A stretch of 64,000 nucleotides of DNA from Bacteroidales bacterium (lineage in GTDB: Bacteria; Bacteroidota; Bacteroidia; Bacteroidales; VadinHA17). The stretch covers positions 1-64,000 of the forward strand of contig JAGNKY010000007.1 in assembly GCA_017999895.1 (NCBI GenBank), in the 5' to 3' direction. Positions within the stretch are counted from its first letter, which is position 1, and every line of letters begins with the position of its first letter. This document shows, piece by piece, positions 1-8,580 of this stretch. The position numbers were made by a program, and so were the translations under genes. The notes beneath the pieces were generated by a model. It was not told where the DNA came from. It searched no databases and saw only the letters and a list, made by a program, of their open reading frames with translations.

Positions 1-671
1 CACCATCAATTGGGATTGCGGCCAACGTACTCGATAAATCATCACTCGAAGAGGCCAGAAAAGAAATAATTACAAAATTCGGTATTCCTGACATTCTTAT
101 AAACGGAGCAGGAGGAAATTCTCCGATTGCAACTACGAAACTCGAATGGATATCGGGCAGCGGAACCGACAATCTTGAAGATACTTTCTTCGGGTTGAAA
201 ATTGAAGGATTCGATAAAGTGTTCGACCTTAATTTCAAAGGGACTTTGCTTTCATGTATGGTATTCGGAGTCGATATGATAAAAAAGAAATCGGGAGTAA
301 TTGTAAATATTTCCTCAATGAACTCTTACCGGCCCCTAACGAAAATACCTGCTTATTCGGCGGCAAAAGCTGCAATTAATAATTTCACTCAATGGCTTGC
401 AGTTCATTTTGCTAAAACCGGCATAAGAGTTAATGCTATTGCTCCGGGGTTCCTCCTGACAAATCAGAACCGTTTTCTTATGATCGATGAAAAAACAAAT
501 GATCTCACACCCAGAGGGAAAAAAATAATTAATGGCACTCCTATGGAACGTTTCTGCCTGCCAGAAGAACTCAATGGCACCTTACTTTATCTTGTTTCAG
601 ATATGTCGTCATTCTCAACCGGTGTCGTTATCCCTGTTGATGGAGGATTTAATGCTTACAGTGGAGTATAA
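1..671 (+). CDS. uxuB: SDR-family D-mannonate oxidoreductase (fructuronate reductase), 5'-truncated
   Basis: The reading frame is open from base 3, so the gene begins left of the window and only its C-terminal ~220 residues are present. It is a short-chain dehydrogenase: the visible part has a NAG-like motif (ILINGAGGN), the catalytic Ser in NISSMNSY, the YSAAK Tyr-Lys pair, and an end of the type DGGFNAYSGV that is typical of SDR-type mannonate oxidoreductases (UxuB/YjmF group). The expected reaction is NAD(P)H reduction of D-fructuronate to D-mannonate in the cytoplasm. The TTG at 195 is internal, not the start. The neighbouring uronate permease and UxaE-like epimerase fit this role. A related KduD or gluconate 5-dehydrogenase function is less likely but possible. 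Confidence 0.82.
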   Translation, partial: PSIGIAANVLDKSSLEEARKEIITKFGIPDILINGAGGNSPIATTKLEWISGSGTDNLEDTFFGLKIEGFDKVFDLNFKGTLLSCMVFGVDMIKKKSGVIVNISSMNSYRPLTKIPAYSAAKAAINNFTQWLAVHFAKTGIRVNAIAPGFLLTNQNRFLMIDEKTNDLTPRGKKIINGTPMERFCLPEELNGTLLYLVSDMSSFSTGVVIPVDGGFNAYSGV

Positions 672-674
672 TGA

Positions 675-701
675 TACAAAGTACAAAAAGCAAAAAATAG
701 T
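675..701 (+). repeat. Heptad-period A-rich spacer repeat
   Basis: Just after the SDR stop codon there are three adjacent 7-mers (TACAAAG, TACAAAA, AGCAAAA) and a fourth decayed one. The same 7-bp period occurs at 3084-3132, 3214-3234 and, on the other strand, near 60267-60290. It lies in a 104-bp spacer and has no coding potential that I can support. Confidence 0.4.
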
Positions 702-775
702 ACCGGAAATCGGGAAAGAAAATTTTTTGATGCAACGATAAAAATTAATATTTAATCAATCATACATTGGAAGAT

Positions 776-2050
776 ATGATTTATTATGGTACCGGTTCTG
801 AAAAGAGTGTTCTGGGACCAGAAGATCTTAAAAATGGATTATACACGGCACTTAAAAAACTTGGTGGAAAAAGAAAAGTGATGGTAGTGCCTCCTGATTT
901 TACAAGATACCACTCCAGAGCCGGTGAATTAACATGTTATATATATGATTATTACCAAAAATATTTATCGGATGTATTACCGGCACTTGGAACACATAAT
1001 CCGATGACTATCAATGAGATTGATACAATGTATCCGGGAATTCCAAAGAACCTTTTCAGGGTTCACGACTGGCGAAATGATGTTGTTACAGCAGGAATCG
1101 TGCCGGGAGAATACATATCGGAAATAACGGAAAGAAAACTGAATTATTCATGGCCGGCACAGGTAAACAAACTCTTACGAAACGGTGGCCATGACCTTAT
1201 TATTTCTGTAGGTCAGGTCGTTCCTCATGAAGTAACCGGTATGGCTAATTATACAAAGAATATCCTGGTGGGGACAGGCGGGGCAGAAGGCATCAATAAA
1301 AGCCATTTTATCGGAGCTGTTTATGGAATTGAAAGACTTCTTGGTAAAGCCGATAATCCTGTAAGACAGTTGCTGAACTATGCAGTTTCAAAGTTTCTTT
1401 CAGATTTACCTATTGTCTATGTACTTACGGTTGTGGGCAGGGATGAAACGGGAAAACTTGTTACGCGAGGTCTATATATAGGCGACAACTACGACGCATT
1501 CAAACTTGCTTCCGATCTTTCTTTGAGAGTAAATTTTACAGTGCTTGAAAAACCTCTTTCAAAAGTGATTGTATATCTGGATCCGGAAGAATATAAAAGT
1601 ACATGGCTTGGGAACAAAAGCATTTACCGTACAAGGATGGCTATGGCCGATAAAGGTGAACTGATAGTCCTTGCACCGGGTGTGAAGGAATTCGGCGAGG
1701 ATAAAGAAATTGACAGACTGATAAGAAAGTACGGATATAAGGGCACACCCGGCACTTTGAAAGCTCTCGACGAAAACAGAGAACTCCAGAATAATCTCAG
1801 CGCTGCTGCACATCTTATTCACGGAAGTTCTGAAGGCAGATTCTCTATAATATACTGCCCCGGACATCTTACAAGGGAAGAAATTGAATCTGCCGGGTTC
1901 AGATATGGCAATCTCGCCGAGATGATTGTAAAGTACAATCCTGAAAAACTCAAAGAGGGAATTAATATCATGCCCGACGGAGAAGAAATTTTTTATATTT
2001 CCAATCCTGCTATTGGCCTATGGGCATCAAAAGAAAGGCTTAATAATTAA
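776..2050 (+). CDS. LarA-family (DUF2088) nickel-dependent 2-hydroxyacid racemase/epimerase homologue
   Basis: This 424-residue protein is a lactate racemase (LarA) homologue. Visible motifs: PPDFTR (~40-44), GTHNPMT (~72-78), a HDW histidine (97), VPHEVTG with His151, Lys161 in NYTKNILVGTGG, and His177. The spacing His151-Lys161-His177 (10 and 26 residues) equals that of His174, Lys184 and His200 of Lactobacillus LarA, where Lys184 carries the nickel-pincer nucleotide and His200 binds Ni. LarA homologues acting on malate, aromatic hydroxyacids and aldonic acids are known. Here, between a mannonate oxidoreductase and 6-phosphogluconate dehydrogenase, the likely substrate is an aldonate (mannonate/gluconate C2 epimerisation); this is inferred. 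The ATG at 776 is preferred; an in-frame TTG at 767 would add three residues. LarB, LarC and LarE, which make the cofactor, are not in the window. Confidence 0.85.
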   Translation: MIYYGTGSEKSVLGPEDLKNGLYTALKKLGGKRKVMVVPPDFTRYHSRAGELTCYIYDYYQKYLSDVLPALGTHNPMTINEIDTMYPGIPKNLFRVHDWRNDVVTAGIVPGEYISEITERKLNYSWPAQVNKLLRNGGHDLIISVGQVVPHEVTGMANYTKNILVGTGGAEGINKSHFIGAVYGIERLLGKADNPVRQLLNYAVSKFLSDLPIVYVLTVVGRDETGKLVTRGLYIGDNYDAFKLASDLSLRVNFTVLEKPLSKVIVYLDPEEYKSTWLGNKSIYRTRMAMADKGELIVLAPGVKEFGEDKEIDRLIRKYGYKGTPGTLKALDENRELQNNLSAAAHLIHGSSEGRFSIIYCPGHLTREEIESAGFRYGNLAEMIVKYNPEKLKEGINIMPDGEEIFYISNPAIGLWASKERLNN

Positions 2051-2062
2051 TTTACAGGACAA

Positions 2063-3055
2063 ATGATAAAATGGGGCATCATAGGCTGTGGTAATGTTAC
2101 TGAAGTGAAAAGCGGTCCTGCCTTCAATAAAGTTCCTGGTTCCCAGCTTGTTGCAGTAATGAGAAGAAACCTCGCTCTTGCAGAGGATTACGCAAAAAGA
2201 CATAATGTCCCACGGTTCTACAATAATGCCGATGAACTCATATATGATCCAGAAGTAAATGCAATATACATTGCAACACCTCCAGGAAGTCATACCGAAT
2301 ATGCAATTAAGGCTTTAGCTGCAGGCAAACCTGTTTATATTGAAAAACCAATGGCAACCAGCTATCGAGAGTGCATGATGATAAATGAAACGGCTGAAAA
2401 ATATGGACTGCCTGTATTTGTTGCTTACTATCGCCGCACTCTGCCGGGGTTTCTTAAAGTAAAAGAACTTATTGAAAACGGAGCAATAGGAAGGGTAAGA
2501 TTTATAAACATCGAACTGTTTAAAGCCCCTTCCGACGACGAGCGTTCAGGAAAGCTGTCGTGGCGTGTCGATCCCGAAATTGCAGGTGGAGGTCATTTTT
2601 TCGACCTTGGATCGCACCAGCTCGATTATCTCGATTTTCTCTTCGAACCTGTCGAAAAAGTGAAATCAGTAGCTGTTAACCAGGGAGGTCTGTATAAGGC
2701 AGAAGATTTTGTCTCAGCTATTTTGACTTTCTCTGAAAACATTATTGCTTCCGGAACATGGTGCTTCAATCTGCACAATTCATCAAACAGGGATATAATT
2801 GAAATTTTTGGAGAAAAGGGACATATAAAATTTTCGACCTTTTCATTCGAACCTATCTCTCTTATAAACAACTACGGCACACGGGAATATATCAATGAAA
2901 GGCCTGAACATGTTCAATATTTTCTGATTTCGCAGGTCGTAAATGAATTACTTAATAAGGGGAAAGCTGTAAGTACTGGAATAACTGCGGCAAGAACAAG
3001 CAGGGTGATGGATGAAATCGTAAAAGAGTATTATTCAGGAACTTTAGAGAAATAA
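2063..3055 (+). CDS. Gfo/Idh/MocA-family NAD(P)-dependent oxidoreductase
   Basis: The 330-residue protein has an N-terminal Rossmann fold with GIIGCGNVT (residues ~5-13), the IATPPGSH segment, and the family's EKPMA motif (~95-99). The C-terminal half carries GGGHFFDLGSHQLDYLDFL, typical of sugar or inositol dehydrogenase-like members. The exact substrate is not readable from sequence. It starts 12 bp after the LarA homologue, so the two are probably co-transcribed and this enzyme may interconvert an oxidised sugar-acid intermediate of the same pathway. Confidence 0.85.
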   Translation: MIKWGIIGCGNVTEVKSGPAFNKVPGSQLVAVMRRNLALAEDYAKRHNVPRFYNNADELIYDPEVNAIYIATPPGSHTEYAIKALAAGKPVYIEKPMATSYRECMMINETAEKYGLPVFVAYYRRTLPGFLKVKELIENGAIGRVRFINIELFKAPSDDERSGKLSWRVDPEIAGGGHFFDLGSHQLDYLDFLFEPVEKVKSVAVNQGGLYKAEDFVSAILTFSENIIASGTWCFNLHNSSNRDIIEIFGEKGHIKFSTFSFEPISLINNYGTREYINERPEHVQYFLISQVVNELLNKGKAVSTGITAARTSRVMDEIVKEYYSGTLEK

Positions 3056-3056
3056 T

Positions 3057-3245
3057 GAAGGAGAGATGGGGGCAAAGGGGAAATTGAAAATTGAAAATTG
3101 AAAATTGAAAAATGTAAAATGCAAATTGAAAAACATTCCAACTTCGGCTATGGACTTTGGCCTACGCAGTGCCGCAAAGCATGACGAAGTAGGTGGAGGA
3201 AGAAAACGATAAACGTAAAACGTAAAACGTAAAACGATAAACTAT
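3057..3245 (+). repeat. Intergenic heptad-repeat element with a central imperfect inverted repeat
   Basis: The spacer starts with GAAGGAGAGATGGGGG, then has four exact copies of TTGAAAA (3084-3111) with degenerate copies to ~3132, a GC-richer middle part, and three exact copies of CGTAAAA (3214-3234). In the middle, ACTTCG (3141-3146) and CCTAC (3161-3165) have complements at CGAAGT (3185-3190) and GTAGG (3189-3193), so it could fold in RNA or DNA. The composition is unlike the flanking genes. It sits between the epimerase/oxidoreductase pair and gnd and could be a dispersed intergenic repeat. Confidence 0.6.
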
Positions 3246-3251
3246 TAAATT

Positions 3252-4706
3252 ATGAACAATCTATCAGATATAGGCTTAATCGGACTTGCCGTAATGGGTG
3301 AGAATCTTGTTCTCAATATGGAGAGCAAAGGATTCAGAGTAACGGTTTATAACCGAACTATACAGAAAGTTGATGATTTCATCAATGGAAGGGCTAAAGG
3401 GAAAAATATTGTTGGTGCTCATTCAATCCCGGAGTTTGTGGCTACATTAAAAAAACCGAGAAAAGTAATGTTAATGGTAAAAGCAGGAAATGCCGTTGAC
3501 GAAATGATCGAACTCCTTCTTCCGCATCTGGAAAAGGGAGATATTATAATTGACGGAGGTAATACTCATTTTCAGGATACTAACCGTAGAACTGCCTATG
3601 TTGAGAGCAAAGGCCTTCTTTATATTGGAACAGGAGTTTCAGGCGGTGAAGAAGGTGCACTTCTTGGTCCTTCAATTATGCCTGGTGGTTCAAAAGCCGC
3701 ATGGCCTGAAGTAAAACCGATATTCCAGGCTATAGCTGCAAAAGTTGAGGATGGAACGCCTTGCTGCGACTGGGTGGGAGAAAACGGAGCAGGACACTTC
3801 GTGAAAATGGTTCATAATGGAATTGAATATGGCGATATGCAGCTCATCTGTGAGGCTTATCATATTATGCGCGATATGCTCGGCATGACTCCTGACGAGA
3901 TGCATAATGTATTCAAAGAATGGAACGAAGGGGAACTGAATAGTTACCTTATTGAGATTACCAGAGATATTCTTGCTTTTAAAGACTCTGACGGGCAACC
4001 ACTTATTGACAAAATACTCGATACAGCCGGGCAGAAAGGAACAGGTAAATGGACTGGTATCACCGCTCTCGATCTTGGTGTTCCACTTACACTTATTGCC
4101 GAAGCTGTCTTTGCACGCTGTCTTTCGTCAATGAAAGATGAGAGAGTGGTCGCTTCAAAAATTCTTAAAGGGCCAAAACCGGCATTTAACGGCGACAGAA
4201 TAAAATTTATACATAATTTGAGAGAAGCTCTTTATGCTTCAAAGATTGTATCTTATGCACAGGGCTATGTATTAATGAGAGCGGCCGCTCAAGAATATAA
4301 ATGGGATTTAAATTATGGAGGCATTGCTCTTATGTGGCGTGGCGGATGCATCATTCGGTCAGCCTTCCTTGGAAGGATAAAAGAAGCTTTCGATAAGAAT
4401 CCAGCACTTACGAACCTTCTTCTTGACCCGTTCTTTAAAGAAAAAATCGAAAATGCCCAGAACGGCTGGAGAAATGTTATTGCAACTTCATCTGTTAACG
4501 GGATACCTGTCCCTGCACTTAGCTCAGCTTTGAATTATTACGATGGCTACCGCTGTGAAAGGCTTCCGGCAAACCTCTTACAGGCTCAAAGAGACTATTT
4601 CGGAGCACACACATACGAACGAATCGACCGGCCAAGAGGCGAGTTCTTCCATACAAACTGGACCGGCCGCGGCGGAACAACAGCTTCGACCACTTATAAT
4701 GTATAA
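3252..4706 (+). CDS. gnd: 6-phosphogluconate dehydrogenase, decarboxylating
   Basis: The 484-residue protein matches full-length Gnd: N-terminal [16 protein letters not shown] nucleotide-binding loop, GGNTHFQDT, the [19 protein letters not shown] substrate signature, and [11 protein letters not shown] containing the catalytic Lys/Asn region. The C-terminal half has the all-helical dimerisation domain and ends in the HTNWTGRGG tail. It oxidises 6-phosphogluconate to ribulose-5-phosphate and CO2 with NADP+. In many Bacteroidota gnd stands beside zwf and pgl; here it is placed inside a uronate cluster without them, which suggests that its 6-phosphogluconate may come from sugar acids. Confidence 0.97.
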   Translation: MNNLSDIGLIGLAVMGENLVLNMESKGFRVTVYNRTIQKVDDFINGRAKGKNIVGAHSIPEFVATLKKPRKVMLMVKAGNAVDEMIELLLPHLEKGDIIIDGGNTHFQDTNRRTAYVESKGLLYIGTGVSGGEEGALLGPSIMPGGSKAAWPEVKPIFQAIAAKVEDGTPCCDWVGENGAGHFVKMVHNGIEYGDMQLICEAYHIMRDMLGMTPDEMHNVFKEWNEGELNSYLIEITRDILAFKDSDGQPLIDKILDTAGQKGTGKWTGITALDLGVPLTLIAEAVFARCLSSMKDERVVASKILKGPKPAFNGDRIKFIHNLREALYASKIVSYAQGYVLMRAAAQEYKWDLNYGGIALMWRGGCIIRSAFLGRIKEAFDKNPALTNLLLDPFFKEKIENAQNGWRNVIATSSVNGIPVPALSSALNYYDGYRCERLPANLLQAQRDYFGAHTYERIDRPRGEFFHTNWTGRGGTTASTTYNV

Positions 4707-4789
4707 AATCCTGCTAATTATTGATAAATAACATAATTATTCCGGATATGAAAATTAATAAGCAGTATTAACCAGTTAACTTTATTCCT

Positions 4790-6088
4790 ATGACAGAACA
4801 AATAAAAAAAATCGGTAATTACAGATGGACAATCTGTGCGCTTATCTTTTTTGCAACAACAATAAACTATATCGACAGACAGGTAATAGGGATACTTAAA
4901 CCCATGCTGGAAAGCGACTTGAATATTGGAGAAAAAACCTATTCTTACATAGTAATGGCTTTTCAGTTCTTTTATGCCTTCGGTATGTTACTGACCGGTA
5001 GGTTTATTGATAAGTTTGGAACTAAGATCGGGTATGGAATTGCAGTAATTATCTGGAGTATTGCCGCAATGGGGCATGCTCTGGCAAAAGGGGCACTTGG
5101 ATTCGGATTCTGGAGATCACTTCTGGGACTTGGTGAATCGGCAAACTTTCCTGCAGCAAATAAGACCATTGCCGAATGGTTTCCAAAAAAAGAACGCGCC
5201 CTTGCCACTGGCATTTTCAATTCCGGTACAAATATAGGGGCAATTGTTGCTCCTCTTGCCGTTCCGGCAATAGTTGCTGTATGGAACTGGCAAGCCGCAT
5301 TCATCATTACCGGCGCATTGGGATTTATCTGGATTATCTTCTGGTTTTTGATATATGAAGTGCCTGAAAAAAAGAAAAAACTCACTCCTGAAGAACTCGC
5401 ATATATTAAAAGTGACATTGATGAACAAAACGAACCTCAGGAACAAGTTCCTCTGGGAAAACTTCTAAAATATCGTCAGACATGGCTATTTTTCATTGGC
5501 AAAGCATTAACTGACCCCATCTGGTGGTTTTACCTTTTCTGGATACCGGGCTGGCTGGCTGAAGTAAGAGGTACCGGACTTAATGTCGTGTCATTCGGAC
5601 TGCCGCTTGCATTTATTTATACAGCTACAACAGTTGGCAGTATATTCGGCGGATGGCTCTCATCATATATGATTAAAAAAGGAATGACTCCTTTCAAAGC
5701 CAGAAGCATAACAATGTTGATTTTTGCAGTTCTTGTAACGCCTATAGCATTTGCTGCATCTCCTTCAATAAGCACATGGGGCGCCGTATGCCTGATCGCT
5801 CTTGCCGCTTCATCACATCAAGCCTGGTCGGCAAATATCTTCACAACTGTTTCGGATGCATTCCCAAAAAGAGTAGTCAGCTCAGTAACAGGTATAGGAG
5901 GCATGGCAGGCGCTCTGGGCGGCCTTGGTGTCTCATATTTCGCAGGATTCATCATTGACTTTTATAAGAGGGCAGGCCATATTGAAACAGGATATGTTGT
6001 AATGTTTACTATTGCCGCCAGCGCTTATATCCTCGCATGGATAATAATGAACGTATTCGCACCGAAAAACAAAAAAGTCGAACTCTGA
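4790..6088 (+). CDS. MFS permease, hexuronate/sugar-acid (ExuT/GudP-like) type
   Basis: The 432-residue membrane protein has about twelve hydrophobic segments and the anion:cation symporter-type N-terminus NYIDRQVIGILKP, followed by RFIDKFGTKIGYG (MFS motif A-like) and GLGESANFPAANKTIAEWFP, which is characteristic of the ExuT hexuronate and glucarate transporters. It would import galacturonate or related acids with H+ across the inner membrane. The gene lies 83 bp after gnd and 21 bp before the LacI-type regulator, in the same direction as the uronate enzymes. Confidence 0.88.
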   Translation: MTEQIKKIGNYRWTICALIFFATTINYIDRQVIGILKPMLESDLNIGEKTYSYIVMAFQFFYAFGMLLTGRFIDKFGTKIGYGIAVIIWSIAAMGHALAKGALGFGFWRSLLGLGESANFPAANKTIAEWFPKKERALATGIFNSGTNIGAIVAPLAVPAIVAVWNWQAAFIITGALGFIWIIFWFLIYEVPEKKKKLTPEELAYIKSDIDEQNEPQEQVPLGKLLKYRQTWLFFIGKALTDPIWWFYLFWIPGWLAEVRGTGLNVVSFGLPLAFIYTATTVGSIFGGWLSSYMIKKGMTPFKARSITMLIFAVLVTPIAFAASPSISTWGAVCLIALAASSHQAWSANIFTTVSDAFPKRVVSSVTGIGGMAGALGGLGVSYFAGFIIDFYKRAGHIETGYVVMFTIAASAYILAWIIMNVFAPKNKKVEL

Positions 6089-6109
6089 TGATTCTTTTTA
6101 CTTTCCGAT

Positions 6110-7171
6110 ATGTTCAGTAAGAAAGCAAGGCTGAAAGACATTGCCTCTCTGGCAGGCGTTTCAATCGGTACTGTCGACAGGGTTTTGCACAATAGGGGAC
6201 AGGTCGCCGAAAATACCAGAATAAAGGTTTTGAAGATAGCCGACGACCTGAAATACACACCCAATATAATGGCCAGAGCTCTGAAGACAAGAAAAGCATT
6301 CAACCTGATATCTCTTCTGCCTTCGTCAACCGGAGAGAATTCATTCTGGAGCAAACATCCAGAAGGAATGGAAAAGGCAATGGCCGAACTTGAGCAATTC
6401 CCTGTGACTCTCAAACAGTTTACTTTCGACCTTAACGACGAGAAAAGCTTTATTGAAAAAACAGAAGAAGTGCTAAAACAAAATCCTGACGGCTTATTGC
6501 TTGCACCTGTATTCAGGAAAGAATCGATAACTTTCTGTAACACTCTTAAAGAAGAAAAAATACCTTTTGTTTTTGTGGATAATTATCTCACCGAAACCGA
6601 CTTTCTCGCATATATAGGAGAAGAGATTTTTAGTAGCGGCAGAGTGGCAGGTCAGCTTGCCAGCCTCGTAACACCGGCCGGAAAAGATATTATGATAGTG
6701 AACATAGCTAAAAACCTTCAAAATATGCACCATCTGAACAAAAGGACAGAAGGATTCCTTAGCTTCTTTGAAGATTCAGATAAAAATAACCACAAGATGG
6801 TAATGCTAAATATACCTGGCATTGAAAAGGAAATTGTTAATAATTCACTTGACGGTATTTTATTTAAAAATCCTGACATTTCAACAGTGTTTGTAACAGG
6901 TTCAAAGTCATTCAGCATAGCAGAATACTTGCACTCTTCGGGATATCAAATAAATGTGATTGGCTATGACCTGCTCGATAAAAATGTTGGATGTCTGAAG
7001 GAAGGTAAAATAAAATTTATTATCGGCCAGAGACCCGAAGAACAAACTTACAGAGCTGTCAAAAAACTCTTCGAGTATCTCTCTCTCATCAGGATGCCGG
7101 AAAAATTAGATTATCTTCCGGTTGATATAATAACATCCGAAAATGTTGATTTCTTTTTAAATAATCATTAA
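6110..7171 (+). CDS. LacI-family transcriptional regulator
   Basis: The 353-residue protein has an N-terminal LacI helix-turn-helix (residues ~6-60: LKDIASLAGVSIGTVDRVLHNRG) and a periplasmic-binding-protein-like sensor domain. The recognition helix reads TVDRVL instead of the common TVSRVL, so its operator could differ from the classical LacI/GalR palindrome. Placed between the permease and UxaE genes, it most likely senses a uronate or aldonate and controls this cluster. It starts 21 bp after the permease gene. Confidence 0.9.
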   Translation: MFSKKARLKDIASLAGVSIGTVDRVLHNRGQVAENTRIKVLKIADDLKYTPNIMARALKTRKAFNLISLLPSSTGENSFWSKHPEGMEKAMAELEQFPVTLKQFTFDLNDEKSFIEKTEEVLKQNPDGLLLAPVFRKESITFCNTLKEEKIPFVFVDNYLTETDFLAYIGEEIFSSGRVAGQLASLVTPAGKDIMIVNIAKNLQNMHHLNKRTEGFLSFFEDSDKNNHKMVMLNIPGIEKEIVNNSLDGILFKNPDISTVFVTGSKSFSIAEYLHSSGYQINVIGYDLLDKNVGCLKEGKIKFIIGQRPEEQTYRAVKKLFEYLSLIRMPEKLDYLPVDIITSENVDFFLNNH

Positions 7172-7188
7172 ATAATCATTGATTTTAT

Positions 7189-8442
7189 ATGAAAAAAACA
7201 GGAAAATATTCAATTGGAATCGGCGACAGATTTGGTCGTCAGGGATCTGCACAACTCAGGGCAATTATTGAAGCAGGGAAAAAAGGTATAGATATTACAC
7301 CGGTATGGAACAAATCGAACCGGGAACATTCCATTATAGGCACACGGCCAGAGGACGTGAGGAAAGAAGCTGATGCTGCAGTAAAAGCTTTAAAGTTCAA
7401 TAAACCTTATTTTGTCGATGCCGACCATATCAGCTTCGATACTGTGAACAAGTTCATCGAGGCATCCGATTTCTTTACCATAGACGTTGCTGCATATATT
7501 GGTCATAAAGCAGGAGAAGAAGATATTAAGGCATTCCTCGAAAAAACCAGAGAATTCAGAGGAAAACTTACTATCCAGGGCATTCCCAAACCATTTTCAA
7601 TAACCGTACCGTTCCTAAAACAGATTGCCGAAAAATATCTGTTTGCTACTAAAATGGCCGGAGTCATATATCGTAAAATTGAAAGAGCAAAAGGAAAAGG
7701 TAATTTTGTAACGGAAATCTCGATGGATGAAGTTCCTGAACCTCAAAGTCCTGTTGAACTCTATTTCATCCTTATGATGCTCGGAATCGAAAAAATTCCA
7801 CTTCAGACAATAGCTCCGAAATTCCAGGGACGTTTCAATAAAGGAGTTGATTATGTGGGTAATCCCGAACTTTTCGGACTTGAATTCGAATCGGATCTGC
7901 TTGTAATAAAACAGGCAATAAAACAATTTAAACTACAGGAAAATCTTAAAATAAGCGTCCATTCCGGCTCAGATAAATTTGCCATTTATCCGTACATAGG
8001 AAGAATAATCAAAAAATACGATGCCGGAATCCACTTAAAAACTGCAGGCACAACATGGCTCGAAGAAGTTACCGGACTTGCTCTTGCAGGAGGAGACGCA
8101 CTGAAATTCGTAAAGGAAATTTATATTAAATCGCTCGAAAAAATTGATGAGCTCTGTGCGCCATATTCGGATGTCATTGATATCAGAAGAGAAAATCTTC
8201 CTTCAAAAGAGGATGTTAATGAATGGGATAGCAGGAAATTTGCATATTCCTTAAGACACGATACTTCCTGTCCCGACTATAATCCCGATATGAGGCAGCT
8301 TATTCATGTGGCATATAAACTTGCAGCCGAAAGGTTGGATGAATACCTCTCCCTTCTCGATAGATATAAGGATATCATTGCCGGATGTGTTTATGATAAT
8401 CTATATAACAGGCATATCTGCAAACTTTTCGGAATAAAGTAG
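7189..8442 (+). CDS. uxaE: Tagaturonate epimerase (UxaE family)
   Basis: The 417-residue protein resembles the UxaE family, which converts D-tagaturonate to D-fructuronate in organisms that lack altronate-based catabolism. Supporting segments are the N-terminal IGDRFGRQGSAQL, ISVHSGSDKFAIYP (~265-278) and GIHLKTAGTTWLEE (~290-303), which look like TIM-barrel beta-strand ends with polar active-site residues. Starting 17 bp after the LacI-type gene, it is the last gene of the cluster. It links galacturonate entry to the mannonate oxidoreductase at the start of the window. The family assignment is from remembered motif resemblance and not from an alignment. Confidence 0.75.
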   Translation: MKKTGKYSIGIGDRFGRQGSAQLRAIIEAGKKGIDITPVWNKSNREHSIIGTRPEDVRKEADAAVKALKFNKPYFVDADHISFDTVNKFIEASDFFTIDVAAYIGHKAGEEDIKAFLEKTREFRGKLTIQGIPKPFSITVPFLKQIAEKYLFATKMAGVIYRKIERAKGKGNFVTEISMDEVPEPQSPVELYFILMMLGIEKIPLQTIAPKFQGRFNKGVDYVGNPELFGLEFESDLLVIKQAIKQFKLQENLKISVHSGSDKFAIYPYIGRIIKKYDAGIHLKTAGTTWLEEVTGLALAGGDALKFVKEIYIKSLEKIDELCAPYSDVIDIRRENLPSKEDVNEWDSRKFAYSLRHDTSCPDYNPDMRQLIHVAYKLAAERLDEYLSLLDRYKDIIAGCVYDNLYNRHICKLFGIK

Positions 8443-8509
8443 AAATTAAATTATTGCCTGAAAATCATCTAATTGACTAACAAATTAGCATTATTCATGA
8501 ATTGATGCG

Positions 8510-8560
8510 ATTTTGGCATTAATGGCAAAATTACAGTTCATGCGAATTAATGACATGAAC
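8510..8560. terminator. Twin hairpins between convergent genes
   Basis: ATTTTG (8510-8515) pairs with CAAAAT (8526-8531) around the 8-bp palindrome CATTAATG (8517-8524). Right after it GTTCATG (8536-8542) pairs with CATGAAC (8554-8560). They lie between the convergent uxaE and GH2 genes, as expected for a bidirectional transcription end, but lack a clean T-run. Confidence 0.45.
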
Positions 8561-8580
8561 CATTTCATATTAGAAACAGT

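Noticed and set aside
195..671. TTG at 195 as start of the SDR gene
   Set aside because: The same frame is open and conserved back to base 3 with an NAG-type motif, so the TTG is internal.
3084..3234. Possible CRISPR-like or minisatellite array
   Set aside because: Units are 7 bp without spacers, the repeats are not 23-47 bp and no cas genes are near; only a low-complexity repeat is claimed.
8443..8580. Possible small RNA gene between uxaE and GH2
   Set aside because: The hairpins there are better explained as a bidirectional transcription end of the convergent genes; no promoter was seen.
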